In this document: one piece after another, positions 26,013 through 34,755 of the stretch
Layout: every line of letters starts with the position of its first letter
How positions within the stretch are numbered: the stretch's first letter is position 1
Assembly: GCA_963786625.1 (NCBI GenBank)
Contig: CAWAZS010000001.1
Span: forward strand, 320,866 to 384,865
Direction of reading: 5' to 3'
Length of the DNA: 64,000 nt
DNA from: CAIWHR01 sp963786625
GTDB lineage: Bacteria > Pseudomonadota > Gammaproteobacteria > Burkholderiales > Casimicrobiaceae
Notes under the pieces: generated by a model
Told to the model about the DNA's origin: nothing
Database searches by the model: none
What the model saw: the letters and a program-made list of their open reading frames with translations, nothing else
Translations under genes and position numbers: made by a program

Positions 26013-27014
26013 ATGAGCGCGACGATGCAGGCGATGGTATGCGAGGGCACAGGGCGCCCGCTCGCGCTGCGCACGTTGCCGCGGCCCGAAGCCGGACCGG
26101 GGGAGGTGCAGATCGCGGTGCGCGCCTGCGGCGTCTGCCGCACCGATCTGCATCTCGTCGACGGCGAACTGCCGGACCCGAAGGTCCCGGTCATTCCCGG
26201 CCACGAGATCGTCGGCACCGTCACCGCGCACGGACCCGGTGTCACCGGTCCCGCCGTCGGCACGCGGGTCGGCGTGCCCTGGCTGGGCGGGAGCTGCGGG
26301 CATTGCCGCTATTGCACGACGGGCCGCGAGAATCTCTGCGCGGACGCGCGCTTCACCGGCTATCAGCGCGACGGCGGCTATGCCGAGTACGCGGTCGCCG
26401 ACGCCCGGTATGTCTTCCCGCTGCCGGCGCGCTACGACGACGTGCACGCGGCTCCGCTGCTGTGCGCCGGGCTGATCGGCTACCGTGCCTACGCGATGGC
26501 CGCCGACGCGCCCATGCTCGGCCTCTACGGCTTCGGCGCCGCGGCACACCTGGTCGCGCAGGTTGCCCTCGCGCAGGGGCGCACCGTCTACGCGTTCACG
26601 CGGCCCGGCGACCGCGACGCGCAGGCGTTCGCGAGGGAGGTCGGCGTGCACTGGGCCGGCGACAGCGACGCGGCGCCACCGGCGCCGCTCGACGCCGCGC
26701 TGATCTTCGCCCCGGTCGGCGCGCTGGTCCCTGCCGCGCTCGCCGCGACGGCGCGCGGCGGCACCGTCGTGTGCGCCGGCATCCACATGAGCGACATCCC
26801 GGCGTTTGCCTACCGGCTGCTCTGGGGCGAGCGCAGCCTGCGTTCGGTCGCGAACCTGACCCGCCGCGACGGCGAGGCGTTTCTGGCGCTCGCGGCGACG
26901 CTGCCGCTGTCGGTGCACGTCGAAACCTACCCGCTCGCGCGCGCCAACGACGCGCTCGGCCGGCTGCGTGCCGGCGCGATGGCCGGCGCCGCCGTGTTGA
27001 CGCCGGGCCTTTGA
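26013..27014 (+). CDS. Zinc-dependent alcohol dehydrogenase family protein
   Basis: Medium-chain dehydrogenase of about 333 residues. Catalytic zinc ligands: ACGVCRTDLH (Cys) and PGHE (His-Glu); structural zinc: CGHCRYCTTGRENLC with four Cys. The nucleotide-binding region reads LGLYGFGAAAHLVAQVA. ATG 26013 is the start that excludes the repeat; in-frame starts inside each repeat unit (25833, 25893, 25953) would add a repeated leader. Oxidises or reduces an alcohol/aldehyde with NAD(P)H; substrate unknown. Divergent from lexA. Confidence 0.85.
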   Translation: MSATMQAMVCEGTGRPLALRTLPRPEAGPGEVQIAVRACGVCRTDLHLVDGELPDPKVPVIPGHEIVGTVTAHGPGVTGPAVGTRVGVPWLGGSCGHCRYCTTGRENLCADARFTGYQRDGGYAEYAVADARYVFPLPARYDDVHAAPLLCAGLIGYRAYAMAADAPMLGLYGFGAAAHLVAQVALAQGRTVYAFTRPGDRDAQAFAREVGVHWAGDSDAAPPAPLDAALIFAPVGALVPAALAATARGGTVVCAGIHMSDIPAFAYRLLWGERSLRSVANLTRRDGEAFLALAATLPLSVHVETYPLARANDALGRLRAGAMAGAAVLTPGL

Positions 27015-27139
27015 GGGCGTCGAATGAACATGTTCTGCCGATTCCTGCCGCCATTCGCGGCGCCAGCGGGACCGCAGCATCGGTCCTGCTGGCGAGCCGT
27101 CCGCAGTCCCACCCCCACCCAACCAGAGGAGCACTGACC

Positions 27140-27790
27140 ATGGCCACGAGACCCGCGCCGAAGTCCACCACCAAGCCGGCCGCGCGCAAGCCGGCGCGGA
27201 AGAAAGCGAAACCCGCGGCGACGGCCGCGCCGAAATCCGCGGCGCAGGCAGCGCAGATGTTCGCGATGCCCGACGCGGCGCAGCTCGCCAAGTACGCGAA
27301 GACGCTGACGCCCGAGCAGGCCTTCGAGCTCTATCGCGCGAACGCGCGGCTCGCGCTCGACGTCATCGACGCGGCGATCGAGAGCACGGCCAAGATGCGC
27401 AAGCTGCAATTCGAGGGCGAGGAGCAGGCGCGCACGATGCAGAAGAAGGCGGCCCGGCGCGCGGCCGAAGCGGGCGACGTGCCGGCGCTGATGGCTGCCG
27501 GCCAGAGCGTGACGCAGGAGGCGGTCGAGCAGTCGATGGCCTACTGGAGCCAGATGTTCGACCTGGTCGTCGAGATCCAGAAGCGGCTGTTCACGCTGAT
27601 GGAAGACCAGATGGCCGGCATGCCCGGCGTGAAGCAGGCGAAGGCCGCGATGGCGATGATGCCCGACGTGTCCCAGCTGCAGAACGTCGTGTCGGCGATG
27701 CAGGGCGTGATGTCGTCCGGCGGGTCGGCCTTCGAGTCCATGCAGAAGGTCATGGGCGACTTCGCCCGGATGTCGGGGATGAAACGCTGA
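27140..27790 (+). CDS. Phasin (PHA granule-associated protein)
   Basis: A 216-residue phasin. The N-terminal 35 residues are a basic, Ala/Lys/Pro-rich tail (KPAARKPARKKAKPAA) that may contact DNA or the granule. The helical phasin domain follows (AAQLAKYAKTLTPEQAFELY ... MAYWSQMFDLVVEIQKRLFT), ending in a Met-rich segment. Coats polyhydroxyalkanoate granules and limits their size. ATG 27140 is preceded by AGAGGAG. A strong hairpin follows. Confidence 0.85.
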   Translation: MATRPAPKSTTKPAARKPARKKAKPAATAAPKSAAQAAQMFAMPDAAQLAKYAKTLTPEQAFELYRANARLALDVIDAAIESTAKMRKLQFEGEEQARTMQKKAARRAAEAGDVPALMAAGQSVTQEAVEQSMAYWSQMFDLVVEIQKRLFTLMEDQMAGMPGVKQAKAAMAMMPDVSQLQNVVSAMQGVMSSGGSAFESMQKVMGDFARMSGMKR

Positions 27791-27830
27791 CGCGCCGGTT
27801 CCGGCACGCCTGAACTTCATCGTCGTGCGT

Positions 27831-27860
27831 CGGCCGAACGATCGCGGGATCGTTCGGCCG
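27831..27860 (+). terminator. Hairpin terminator after the phasin gene
   Basis: Perfect 13-bp inverted repeat CGGCCGAACGATC / GATCGTTCGGCCG with a 4-nt loop, 40 bp after the phasin stop. The T-rich run appears only about 10 bases later (TTTGCTTTT). Confidence 0.7.
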
Positions 27861-27910
27861 GGCACGTCATTTGCTTTTCTCCCAGCTTGCCGATTACGGA
27901 GAGCTGGTCG

Positions 27911-28318
27911 ATGACGTCCTTCGATTTCGAGGTTGTTTCCATTGAAGACGCCCGCCGGGAGCTGGAGGGCGAGGCAAAGCAGCGCGCCGAGTTTGCGCGC
28001 AACGCCAGGCAGGTGCAGGATCCGGGCGGGGTGCTGCTGGAGGCGACCGCGGCGTGGCTGGCCAGCCTGCCCGACGACGTGCGCCCCAACCGGCTGGCGG
28101 CGGAGTTTCCGCGGATTGCGAACGGCATCGGCGCGCTCTGGCCGCAGGCGGCCCGATGCCGGGAATATCTCGATTCGCTCACCGTCGATCCGCGCGGCGG
28201 CCCGAGGGGCTTTCCGTTCGACGTCGACCGCGAGCTCTCCGCGCTCAAGGCGCACTACGCCGGGTTGCGCCCCGACGATCCGGGTGTTCCGCGCCGGGCA
28301 CCCGCTCGACAAAGATAG
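27911..28318 (+). CDS. Hypothetical protein
   Basis: A 135-residue protein starting MTSFDFEVVSIEDARREL. It is acidic and helical at the N-terminus, followed by AAWLASLPDDVRPNRLAAEFPRIANGI and PFDVDRELSALKAHYAGL. No signal peptide or known motif. Codon use matches the neighbours, so it is probably real. A start at 27887 (TTG) is also open. Function unknown. The following 28319-28721 shows no convincing gene. Confidence 0.55.
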   Translation: MTSFDFEVVSIEDARRELEGEAKQRAEFARNARQVQDPGGVLLEATAAWLASLPDDVRPNRLAAEFPRIANGIGALWPQAARCREYLDSLTVDPRGGPRGFPFDVDRELSALKAHYAGLRPDDPGVPRRAPARQR

Positions 28319-28721
28319 CCAGGACCACCGCCGCCGGACGCGTGGCGGACAGGGGCCGCAATGTAGGTCCCTCGTCGGGGATTCATCGCAGGCTGTAGTG
28401 CACGTTTCGACGGCGCGCGCGGCGCGCGAGGGTTCCTGTGGCAACGGCTGCACAGCGCCCGGGCGCCGTGGCAAGCCGCCGCCACTGCGACCGCGCGGCG
28501 CCACTTCCTCAGGGCGGGCGCCAGCTCGAACAGCGCCGCTCTGCCGTAGCCTACACATCGCTTCCGTCCGACCACGCGCGCGCCCCATGGCATAGGACTT
28601 GCTGCAATGACGGCATTCGGCATGACCCCGGGGCACCGCAACCCCGGCAACCGCCGCCGCCATGGAGCCAACCGAGCAAAGCGAGTCCCGCTGCATCCGC
28701 GTGGAGCACCACCCGGAGCGG

Positions 28722-29207
28722 ATGCCCATGCCATCGTGGAAGCCTCGGCGATATCCCGATCGCCGCAGGGGCTTCACGCTGGTCGAGGTGGTGCTGATCG
28801 TCGCGATTCTCGGGGTGCTCACGACCCTCGTGGCCGGCACGTATCAGAGCTACCGCGATCGCCTGAAGCTCGACCAGGCCGTCGGCGACGTCATGACGAT
28901 ATCGCTGTCGATCACGGAATTTCGCGCCGACTACAAGCGGCTGCCCGCCGACCTCGCCGAGATCGGCAAGAACACGATGCTCGACCCGTGGGGCAATCCG
29001 TACCGGTACGTCAACCACGATACGGCGCCGAACGGGTTCTTCCGCAAGGACAAGAACATCGTCCCCATCAACTCCGACTTCGATCTCTACAGCAGCGGGA
29101 AGAACGGGGCCAGCGTACCACCCCTGACCGCCCAGGCGAGCCGCGACGACATCATCCGCGCCAACGACGGCGCGTTCGTCGGGCTCGCTTCCGTCTACGA
29201 CCCATGA
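28722..29207 (+). CDS. Type II secretion/type IV pilin-like pseudopilin
   Basis: A pseudopilin of about 161 residues with a prepilin peptidase site: RRRGFTLVEVVLIVAILGVL, where cleavage before Phe gives the N-methylated helix. The globular part contains DPWGNPYRYVN and an acidic end (SDFDLYSSGKNG), the calcium-site pattern of GspG-type major pseudopilins. No other secretion or pilus gene is adjacent. Instead its stop overlaps the ATG of a c-di-GMP signalling protein (ATGA), which suggests a joint role in surface sensing. Start chosen at ATG 28722; an upstream 28662 start would give an overlong leader. Confidence 0.78.
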   Translation: MPMPSWKPRRYPDRRRGFTLVEVVLIVAILGVLTTLVAGTYQSYRDRLKLDQAVGDVMTISLSITEFRADYKRLPADLAEIGKNTMLDPWGNPYRYVNHDTAPNGFFRKDKNIVPINSDFDLYSSGKNGASVPPLTAQASRDDIIRANDGAFVGLASVYDP

Positions 29208-32068
29208 GGATCGAGGGAGCGTTTCTTCGCAGCAAGGTTGCGCGCCGCATCGTCTGGTTCTTCATCCTGTCGGCGCTGATTCCGATCGCCGCCACCGCGC
29301 TGCTGTCGCTCGGCCAGGTGCAGAAGCTGCTGATCGAGCAGGGCCATGCCCGGCTGGCGCAGACGAGCGAGGGGTACGCGGCGTCGCTCTACGACCGGCT
29401 GCTGGCCGCCGAGCAACGGGTGCAGGAGATTGCCGCGCACGTCGGAGTCGATGGCGCCCCGGAGGATGCGAGTCGCCTGGGACTGCAGCGCCAGTTCCGG
29501 AAGATAGCCATCGTCGACAGCGGCGAGCGGGTGCTGCCGATCTTCGGCGAACCGGGCGCCACGCCCCTTCCGGACACCGCGCAGGTCGCCCAGCTGGCCG
29601 AAGGCCGCTTCGTGCTGACCAGCCTGCCGGGCGCGCGCAACCCGGCCGGCGTCTTTCTCATTCGCGCGCTCGATCCCGCGCACCCGCGCGGGGCAAGGGT
29701 GGCCGCCGAGATCGATCCCGGCTATCTCTGGGGCGACGTGACGGCGCTGCCCGCCGCGACCGGCCTGTGCGTCACCGACGAAAAGGGCGCGGTGCTGTTC
29801 TGCTCGGACGCGGCGGGGATGGCCGCCGCGACCGCGCTTGCGGCGCGGTCCCGCGACTCCGCGGCCGGACGCTTTGCATTCGAGTTCACAGGAAAGACAC
29901 ACCTCGCCGACTATCGCGAGCTGTTCCTCAAGTCCCAGTTCGGCACCCGCGCGTGGACGGTCGTCTCCACCAGGCTCGAGTCCGACGTCTTCGCGCCCAT
30001 CGCCGCGTTCAGGGCGATCTTCTTTCCGGTGACCGCGCTCGCGTTGCTGGTCGTGGCGCTGCTCTCCGTCGCGCAGGTCCGCCGGACGCTGGGCCCGCTG
30101 GAAAAGCTCATCGACGGGACGCGCCGCGCCGGCGACCGCGACTTCTCGGCACGGGTCGACGTTTCCGCCGACGACGAGTTCGGCGAGCTCGCGTCGTCGT
30201 TCAACTCGATGGCGGCGCGGCTCGGCCGCCAGTTCACGGCGCTGCTCACCCTATCCGACATCGACCAGGCGATCCTGTCCCGGCTGGACCTCGACCGTGT
30301 CATCGAGACCGTCGTCGTGCGCATGCGCGACATCGTCCCGGCCGACTTCGTGAGCATCGCCATCGTCGACCGCAATGCGCCGGCGATGCTGCGCGTCTAC
30401 ACCCGCGACCAGGGCGCCGCCGACGGGCTGGTGCTCGAGCGCTGCGCCTGCTCCACCGACGACACCGCCGAGCTGCTCGCGCATCCCGACGGCCTGTGGG
30501 TCGACCGCGAGCGCGCGGTCAAGCCCTATCTGGCGACGGTCGCGAAGCTCGGCGCCGCGTCGCTGCTCGTGCTGCCGATCATCTGGCAGGACGCCGTCGT
30601 CGGCGTCGTGGTCCTGGGCTTCCGCGGCCGCCCGGGCCTGACCGACGAGGAGCGGCTGCGCGCCCGGAACCTGGGCGATCGGGTCGGCGTCGCGTTCGCG
30701 ACGGCGGCCAAGGACGAGCAGCTCTACTACCAGGCGAACTACGACGCGCTGACCGCGCTTCCGAATCGACTGTATTTCAAGGACCAGCTCGCCCGCCGGT
30801 TTGCCCAGGCGCAGCGCGACCCGCAGCAGTTCGCGCTGCTGTTCATCGATCTCGACAACTTCAAGAACATCAACGACAGCCTCGGCCACGCGGCGGGCGA
30901 CGAGGTGCTGCGGCAGACCGCGGAGCGTCTGAAGCAGTGCGTGCGCGAGACCGACACGGTGACGCGGCTCGGCGGCGACGAGTTCACGATCATCCTGTCG
31001 CAGATCCGGTCGGCGCGCGACCCGGAGTCCGTCGCCGAGCACGTGCTGAAGGCGATGACCGCGCCGTTCGTCGTCGCCGGCAACGAGCACTTCCTGAACG
31101 CGAGCATCGGCATCGCGCTCTACCCGGCGGACGGCGCGTCGGCGGAGGATCTGCTGCGCAACGCGGACACGGCGATGTATCGCGCCAAGGAAGGCGGGCG
31201 CGGCCGCTACGTGTACTTCGAGGAGCGCATGAACGTCGCCGCGCTCGCGCGCGTGGGTCTCGAGCGCGACCTGCGCCGCGCCATCGACGCCAACGAGTTC
31301 AGCCTCATGTACCAGCCGCAGCTCGACCTGAAGAGCGGCCGCATTTCCGCCGCGGAAGCGCTGCTGCGCTGGGATTGCCCCGGCCGGGAGCCGCGGATGC
31401 CCATGGAATTCATCCAGCTCGCCGAGGAGACGGGGCTCATCGAGCCGATCGGCGACTGGGTGCTGCGCGAGGCCTGCGGGCAGTATCGCGCCTGGCAGGA
31501 CGAAGGGATCGCGCTGCCGCGCCTCGCGCTGAACGTTTCGCCGCGCCAGTTCCGGCAGAAGGGCTTCGTGCAGCGGGTGGCGACGATCGTGCGCGACGCC
31601 GGCGTCGCGCCCGATCGCATCGAGCTCGAGATCACCGAGAGCCTGCTGATCGATTCGAACAGCGGCGTGGCGGGGATGCTCGACGAACTGCAGGCGCTGG
31701 GCGTGACGCTCAGCCTCGACGATTTCGGCACCGGGTATTCGTCGCTGGCCTATCTGAAGCGGTTCAAGGTCGACACGGTCAAGATCGACCGCGCCTTCGT
31801 CACCGAGCTTGCCGGCGACGAGGGTTCGGGCGCCATCGCCGCCGCGATCATCGCCATGTCGCACGCGCTGCAGAAACGGGTCGTGGCCGAGGGCGTGGAG
31901 ACGGAAAAGCAGGCCGCGATCCTCGCCCGGCTCGGCTGCGACGACATCCAGGGCTACTACATCAGCCGTCCGCTGAGCGCGCGCAATTTCGCCCAGTTCT
32001 TCAAGCTGGCGTCCGCCAAGGCGGCCAAGAAGTCGACCGCCGCGGCGAAGGTCGCGGCGCGCGCCTGA
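29204..32068 (+). CDS. Membrane-bound HAMP-GAF-GGDEF-EAL c-di-GMP signalling protein
   Basis: A 954-residue protein. Residues about 15-35 are a transmembrane helix (IVWFFILSALIPIAATALLS); a periplasmic sensor domain follows to about 265; a second helix (FFPVTALALLVVALLSVAQV) precedes HAMP (about 290-345), GAF (about 350-505), GGDEF with intact RLGGDEF (about 587) and an RxxD inhibitory site (RETD) just before it, and EAL with SAAEALLRW (about 715) and DDFGTGYSSL. Both diguanylate cyclase and phosphodiesterase sites look complete. The tail is Ala/Lys-rich. It overlaps the pseudopilin gene by 4 bp. Signal sensed is unknown. Confidence 0.92.
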   Translation: MRIEGAFLRSKVARRIVWFFILSALIPIAATALLSLGQVQKLLIEQGHARLAQTSEGYAASLYDRLLAAEQRVQEIAAHVGVDGAPEDASRLGLQRQFRKIAIVDSGERVLPIFGEPGATPLPDTAQVAQLAEGRFVLTSLPGARNPAGVFLIRALDPAHPRGARVAAEIDPGYLWGDVTALPAATGLCVTDEKGAVLFCSDAAGMAAATALAARSRDSAAGRFAFEFTGKTHLADYRELFLKSQFGTRAWTVVSTRLESDVFAPIAAFRAIFFPVTALALLVVALLSVAQVRRTLGPLEKLIDGTRRAGDRDFSARVDVSADDEFGELASSFNSMAARLGRQFTALLTLSDIDQAILSRLDLDRVIETVVVRMRDIVPADFVSIAIVDRNAPAMLRVYTRDQGAADGLVLERCACSTDDTAELLAHPDGLWVDRERAVKPYLATVAKLGAASLLVLPIIWQDAVVGVVVLGFRGRPGLTDEERLRARNLGDRVGVAFATAAKDEQLYYQANYDALTALPNRLYFKDQLARRFAQAQRDPQQFALLFIDLDNFKNINDSLGHAAGDEVLRQTAERLKQCVRETDTVTRLGGDEFTIILSQIRSARDPESVAEHVLKAMTAPFVVAGNEHFLNASIGIALYPADGASAEDLLRNADTAMYRAKEGGRGRYVYFEERMNVAALARVGLERDLRRAIDANEFSLMYQPQLDLKSGRISAAEALLRWDCPGREPRMPMEFIQLAEETGLIEPIGDWVLREACGQYRAWQDEGIALPRLALNVSPRQFRQKGFVQRVATIVRDAGVAPDRIELEITESLLIDSNSGVAGMLDELQALGVTLSLDDFGTGYSSLAYLKRFKVDTVKIDRAFVTELAGDEGSGAIAAAIIAMSHALQKRVVAEGVETEKQAAILARLGCDDIQGYYISRPLSARNFAQFFKLASAKAAKKSTAAAKVAARA

Positions 32069-32101
32069 GCCGGGCCGCCGCTCGCTTCCGCGCGATCCGC
32101 C

Positions 32102-32413
32102 TCAGACACCGGGCTTCTGCTCCGCGGCCCTTGCCTGCGCCGCGCGCGTCCGCTCGCGCTGCTCCTCGTGTTCGATGCGGGCGTATTCGGTATTGCTGTC
32201 GGCGACCACATGCAGGGGCGGCAGCCGATAGACCGGGCCATCCGCGGTGATCTCGCCGGTGAACTTGCCGCTGAACTCGGCGCTCGACGGCGCTCGCGCC
32301 GCGGTCGCGTCCGTGCGCTCGAGCGGCGCAACGACGAAGGACACGGCGAACAATGCGGCGGCGACGAAGGCGAGCCTGCGGTATCCGTCGTCCATCTGAT
32401 GTCTGCTTTGCAT
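32102..32413 (-). CDS. Small membrane-anchored hypothetical protein
   Basis: A 103-residue protein with one hydrophobic segment (RRLAFVAAALFAVSFVVAPL) near the N-terminus and a charged C-terminal part rich in Glu/Arg/Ala that is likely helical (IEHEEQRERTRAAQARAAEQ). A clear ribosome binding site (GGAGGG) precedes ATG 32413. Divergent from the LysR gene at 32524. No family recognised. Confidence 0.6.
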   Translation of the reverse strand: MQSRHQMDDGYRRLAFVAAALFAVSFVVAPLERTDATAARAPSSAEFSGKFTGEITADGPVYRLPPLHVVADSNTEYARIEHEEQRERTRAAQARAAEQKPGV

Positions 32414-32496
32414 GGCGCCCTCCTGTGTGCTGTTGGAAGTGCTGGTAAGATAATAGAAACAGCAGCCGCAGAGGAAGCGACATGTTTCTGACCGGT

Positions 32497-32517
32497 TTGG
32501 TAAGCTAGGCTAACCAA
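32497..32517. promoter_or_regulatory. Palindromic operator at the LysR start
   Basis: TTGGTAAGCTAGGCTAACCAA is a 21-bp palindrome with one mismatch per arm, 7 bp before the LysR ATG and 84 bp from the divergent small gene. Probable autoregulatory site. Confidence 0.5.
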
Positions 32518-32523
32518 TGGGCA

Positions 32524-33471
32524 ATGACCATGAGCCGACTGCCCCTCAACACACTCGGTACCTTCCGCGCCGTCGCGGAGCTCCAGAACCTGCGCGCGGC
32601 CGCCGACCGCCTGCATCTCACGCACAGCGCGGTCAGCCAGCAGATCCGCGTGCTCGAGGAGCGTCTGGGCTTCGCGCTGTTCGAGCGCCGCGGGCGACGT
32701 GTGCTGCTGAACCCTGCAGGCGAAGCGCTGCTGCGCAGCGTGCAGGCCGCGCTGACGCAACTCGACGACGGCGTGCAGGCCGCGGCGGCGGCGGCCAGCG
32801 GCGAGGCGCGCCGGCTGCGTGTGACGGTGCTGCCCTCGTTCGCGCATCGGTGGCTGCTGCCGCGCATCGGACGCTGGCGCGAACGGCACCCGACGCTGGC
32901 GCTGGAGATCGACGCCTCGCTGCGCATCGTCGACCTGCAACGCGAAGGCTTCCACGCCGCGGTCCGCGAAGGGAAGGGGCCGTGGCCCGGACTCGAGTCG
33001 GAGCGCCTGTTCGATCAGCCGCCGATCATCGTCGTCGGCTCGCCGTCCGCGGCGCGCCGCCTGCTCGGCGCGCAACCCGAAGCCCTGGCGCGCGAGCCGC
33101 TGCTGGGCGAGGTCGCGTTGTGGCGCGACTGGTTCGCGACCGCGGGGCTGCGCATCGACGTGCGGACCGTCGCCGACTTCAGCGATGCCGGCCTGATGCT
33201 GCAGGCGACGGAGCAGAATCTGGGCATTGCGCTATCCCGCGAGCTGCTCGCCGCCGACGCGCTGTGCGACGGGCGGCTGGTCAAGCTCTCGCCGATCTCG
33301 ATCACGCATGCGGAGGCGCAGCCGTATCACCTCGTCTTTCCGCCGAACCTGCGGGACTGGCCGCCGCTCGTCGGATTGCGGCAATGGCTGCGCGACGAGC
33401 TGGAGCGGTCGCAGCGGGCGCTCCACGCACCTCCGGCGAAGCGTCGCGGAAAGGCGAAGCCGGGCGGGTGA
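32524..33471 (+). CDS. LysR-family regulator (GcvA-like)
   Basis: A 315-residue LysR protein of the GcvA-like group: LNTLGTFRAVAELQNLRAAA, LTHSAVSQQIRVLEERLGF form the helix-turn-helix; the effector domain starts LRVTVLPSFAHRWLLPRI. The C-terminal 20 residues are basic (PPAKRRGKAKPGG). No clear target apart from the divergent small membrane gene. ATG 32524 or 32530. Confidence 0.85.
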   Translation: MTMSRLPLNTLGTFRAVAELQNLRAAADRLHLTHSAVSQQIRVLEERLGFALFERRGRRVLLNPAGEALLRSVQAALTQLDDGVQAAAAAASGEARRLRVTVLPSFAHRWLLPRIGRWRERHPTLALEIDASLRIVDLQREGFHAAVREGKGPWPGLESERLFDQPPIIVVGSPSAARRLLGAQPEALAREPLLGEVALWRDWFATAGLRIDVRTVADFSDAGLMLQATEQNLGIALSRELLAADALCDGRLVKLSPISITHAEAQPYHLVFPPNLRDWPPLVGLRQWLRDELERSQRALHAPPAKRRGKAKPGG

Positions 33472-33884
33472 GGTCGGTTCGTGGGACAGCCGCCGCCGTA
33501 GTGAGGCCCGGTCGCGGCACGCGCCTTGGCAAGAGCGCACACGGCTGCGGTCTTGCCGCTCATCGACGTGCTGGTGCCCGGCGACAGTTGGATTAGGAAT
33601 TACGCCGCCACAGCAGCCGGCAAACATCCGGCTACTCGAGTGTATGAGGCTTGACCCGTCTAGCCCATCATTTCTGGCGTCCGCTGGTGGCCGCGTGGAA
33701 CGCAATCAGGAGTTCCTTCGCGATGGCTGCGGCTTGGCACCGCATTTGCTACGGTTGCATGCGCCGGTGCTTTCAGCGTGAGGTCGCGCATGAAACGTTT
33801 CAAAACGTACCCTACAGACGATGAAAGACAGGGGCGTTGTACCGCATTCGTACCTGGAAGGGGAAGACGCTACCGGAGGTGATT
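33472..33884. other. 413-bp gap without a recognised gene
   Basis: Short open frames exist on both strands but none has a ribosome binding site, plausible composition or known motif. The last 20 bases contain the GGAGGTG ribosome binding site of the next small gene. Confidence 0.5.
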
Positions 33885-34097
33885 ATGAATGTTGCCGAGG
33901 TCTTATTGGTTCTGGTCGCCGAGGCGTTCGTACTCTTGGGCATCGTGTTGTTGTTACGAATGGCCGCGAAACAGGATCTCCGCGCGCGTTGCGCCCGGAA
34001 CTTCGCGCGTCGCGCCCGGATCAACGCGCTTCGCGCCCGGGAGCGGAACAACCCTCCCGTGGACGAGCCCGCCGTGACGCGGTTGGGCGCCGGCTGA
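33885..34097 (+). CDS. Small single-span membrane protein 1
   Basis: A 70-residue protein with a strong ribosome binding site (GGAGGTG 5 bp before ATG 33885). One transmembrane helix (AEVLLVLVAEAFVLLGIVLLL) is followed by a basic segment of three 7-residue repeats (ARCARNF, ARRARIN, ALRARER) encoded by a 21-bp tandem repeat, then a short tail ending VTRLGAG. The tail resembles that of the next gene. Function unknown. Confidence 0.6.
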   Translation: MNVAEVLLVLVAEAFVLLGIVLLLRMAAKQDLRARCARNFARRARINALRARERNNPPVDEPAVTRLGAG

Positions 34098-34154
34098 AAT
34101 CTTGTCAAAGAGTTGACGCTCGGCGCCAATGCACGCCGAACTTGAGTGGTGAAT

Positions 34155-34325
34155 ATGAGCTTGGCCTTAACGCTGTTGACGCTGGTGGGCGGGGCGCTCT
34201 GGTGTTTGGGCCTACTGGTGGTGATACGACTAATCTGGCAAACCGATGGCCCCGCGCGTCGTGACCCGCAGCTCACCAACTCCCCCTTTGCCGAGGACAC
34301 CGTGACTTCGTTGGGCACTCGCTGA
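34155..34325 (+). CDS. Small single-span membrane protein 2
   Basis: A 56-residue protein, 57 bp after the previous one, with one transmembrane helix (LTLLTLVGGALWCLGLLVVI) and a tail ending VTSLGTR. Helix position, length and tail resemble its neighbour, so the two look like tandem paralogues, without the basic repeats in this copy. Ribosome binding site is weak. Too short for confident family assignment. Confidence 0.5.
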   Translation: MSLALTLLTLVGGALWCLGLLVVIRLIWQTDGPARRDPQLTNSPFAEDTVTSLGTR

Positions 34326-34543
34326 ATGCTAGGCGCGCTCATTGTCACGGCAACCGCTTAGATCAACGCAGGAGCAGCGATCCCGAGGCAGCGGCTACCC
34401 TCGGCACCTGCCGCACGCGCTACACCGCGCTGGCGCCCGATTTGCGAGCGGCGCGTAAGTGGCAACAGGTGGCAAACGGCGCGTTTCTTGGCTTTTTGGA
34501 AATCTCGAAAGTTGGCGAACGCCAACCGGGAAAGCCTTGCTGT

Positions 34544-34634
34544 TGGTGCCCGGGGCCGGACTCGAACCGGCACGGCGCGGTCAGGCGCCTGCGGATTTTA
34601 AGTCCGCTGTGTCTACCAGTTTCACCACCCGGGC
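34544..34634 (-). tRNA. tRNA-Leu (anticodon UAA)
   Basis: On the minus strand the sequence starts GCCCGGGTGGTGAAACTGG, has the anticodon arm GCGGA-CTTAAAA-TCCGC (anticodon TAA), a long variable arm (GGCGCCTGACCGCGCC), the GGTTCGAGTCC T-arm and ends CCCGGGCACCA with an encoded CCA. Acceptor stem GCCCGGG/CCCGGGC is perfect. The long variable arm is typical of class II leucine tRNAs. Confidence 0.95.
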
Positions 34635-34710
34635 ACAGCGGCGATTGTACGCAATCATCGCAGCGATCGAGGATCGGGCCGAGCGGGACGGTGTTCGCTC
34701 CGAAAGAAAA

Positions 34711-34731
34711 AGCCCCGCGCGAGGCGGGGCT
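34711..34731 (-). terminator. Rho-independent terminator of the mtrAB operon
   Basis: On the minus strand AGCCCCGC-CTCGC-GCGGGGCT is followed by TTTTTCTTT, 25 bp after the stop of the OmpA domain. A textbook intrinsic terminator, also separating the operon from the tRNA gene. Confidence 0.88.
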
Positions 34732-34755
34732 CTTCAGGGCACGGCGGCGATTTGA

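Noticed and set aside
28607..32068. 1153-residue version of the GGDEF-EAL protein
   Set aside because: The extra N-terminal 199 residues are translated from the pseudopilin gene in another frame; ATG 29204 with the ATGA overlap gives a normal protein.
34544..34634. Integration site of a genomic island at tRNA-Leu
   Set aside because: No integrase and no repeated tRNA 3' end was found on either side.
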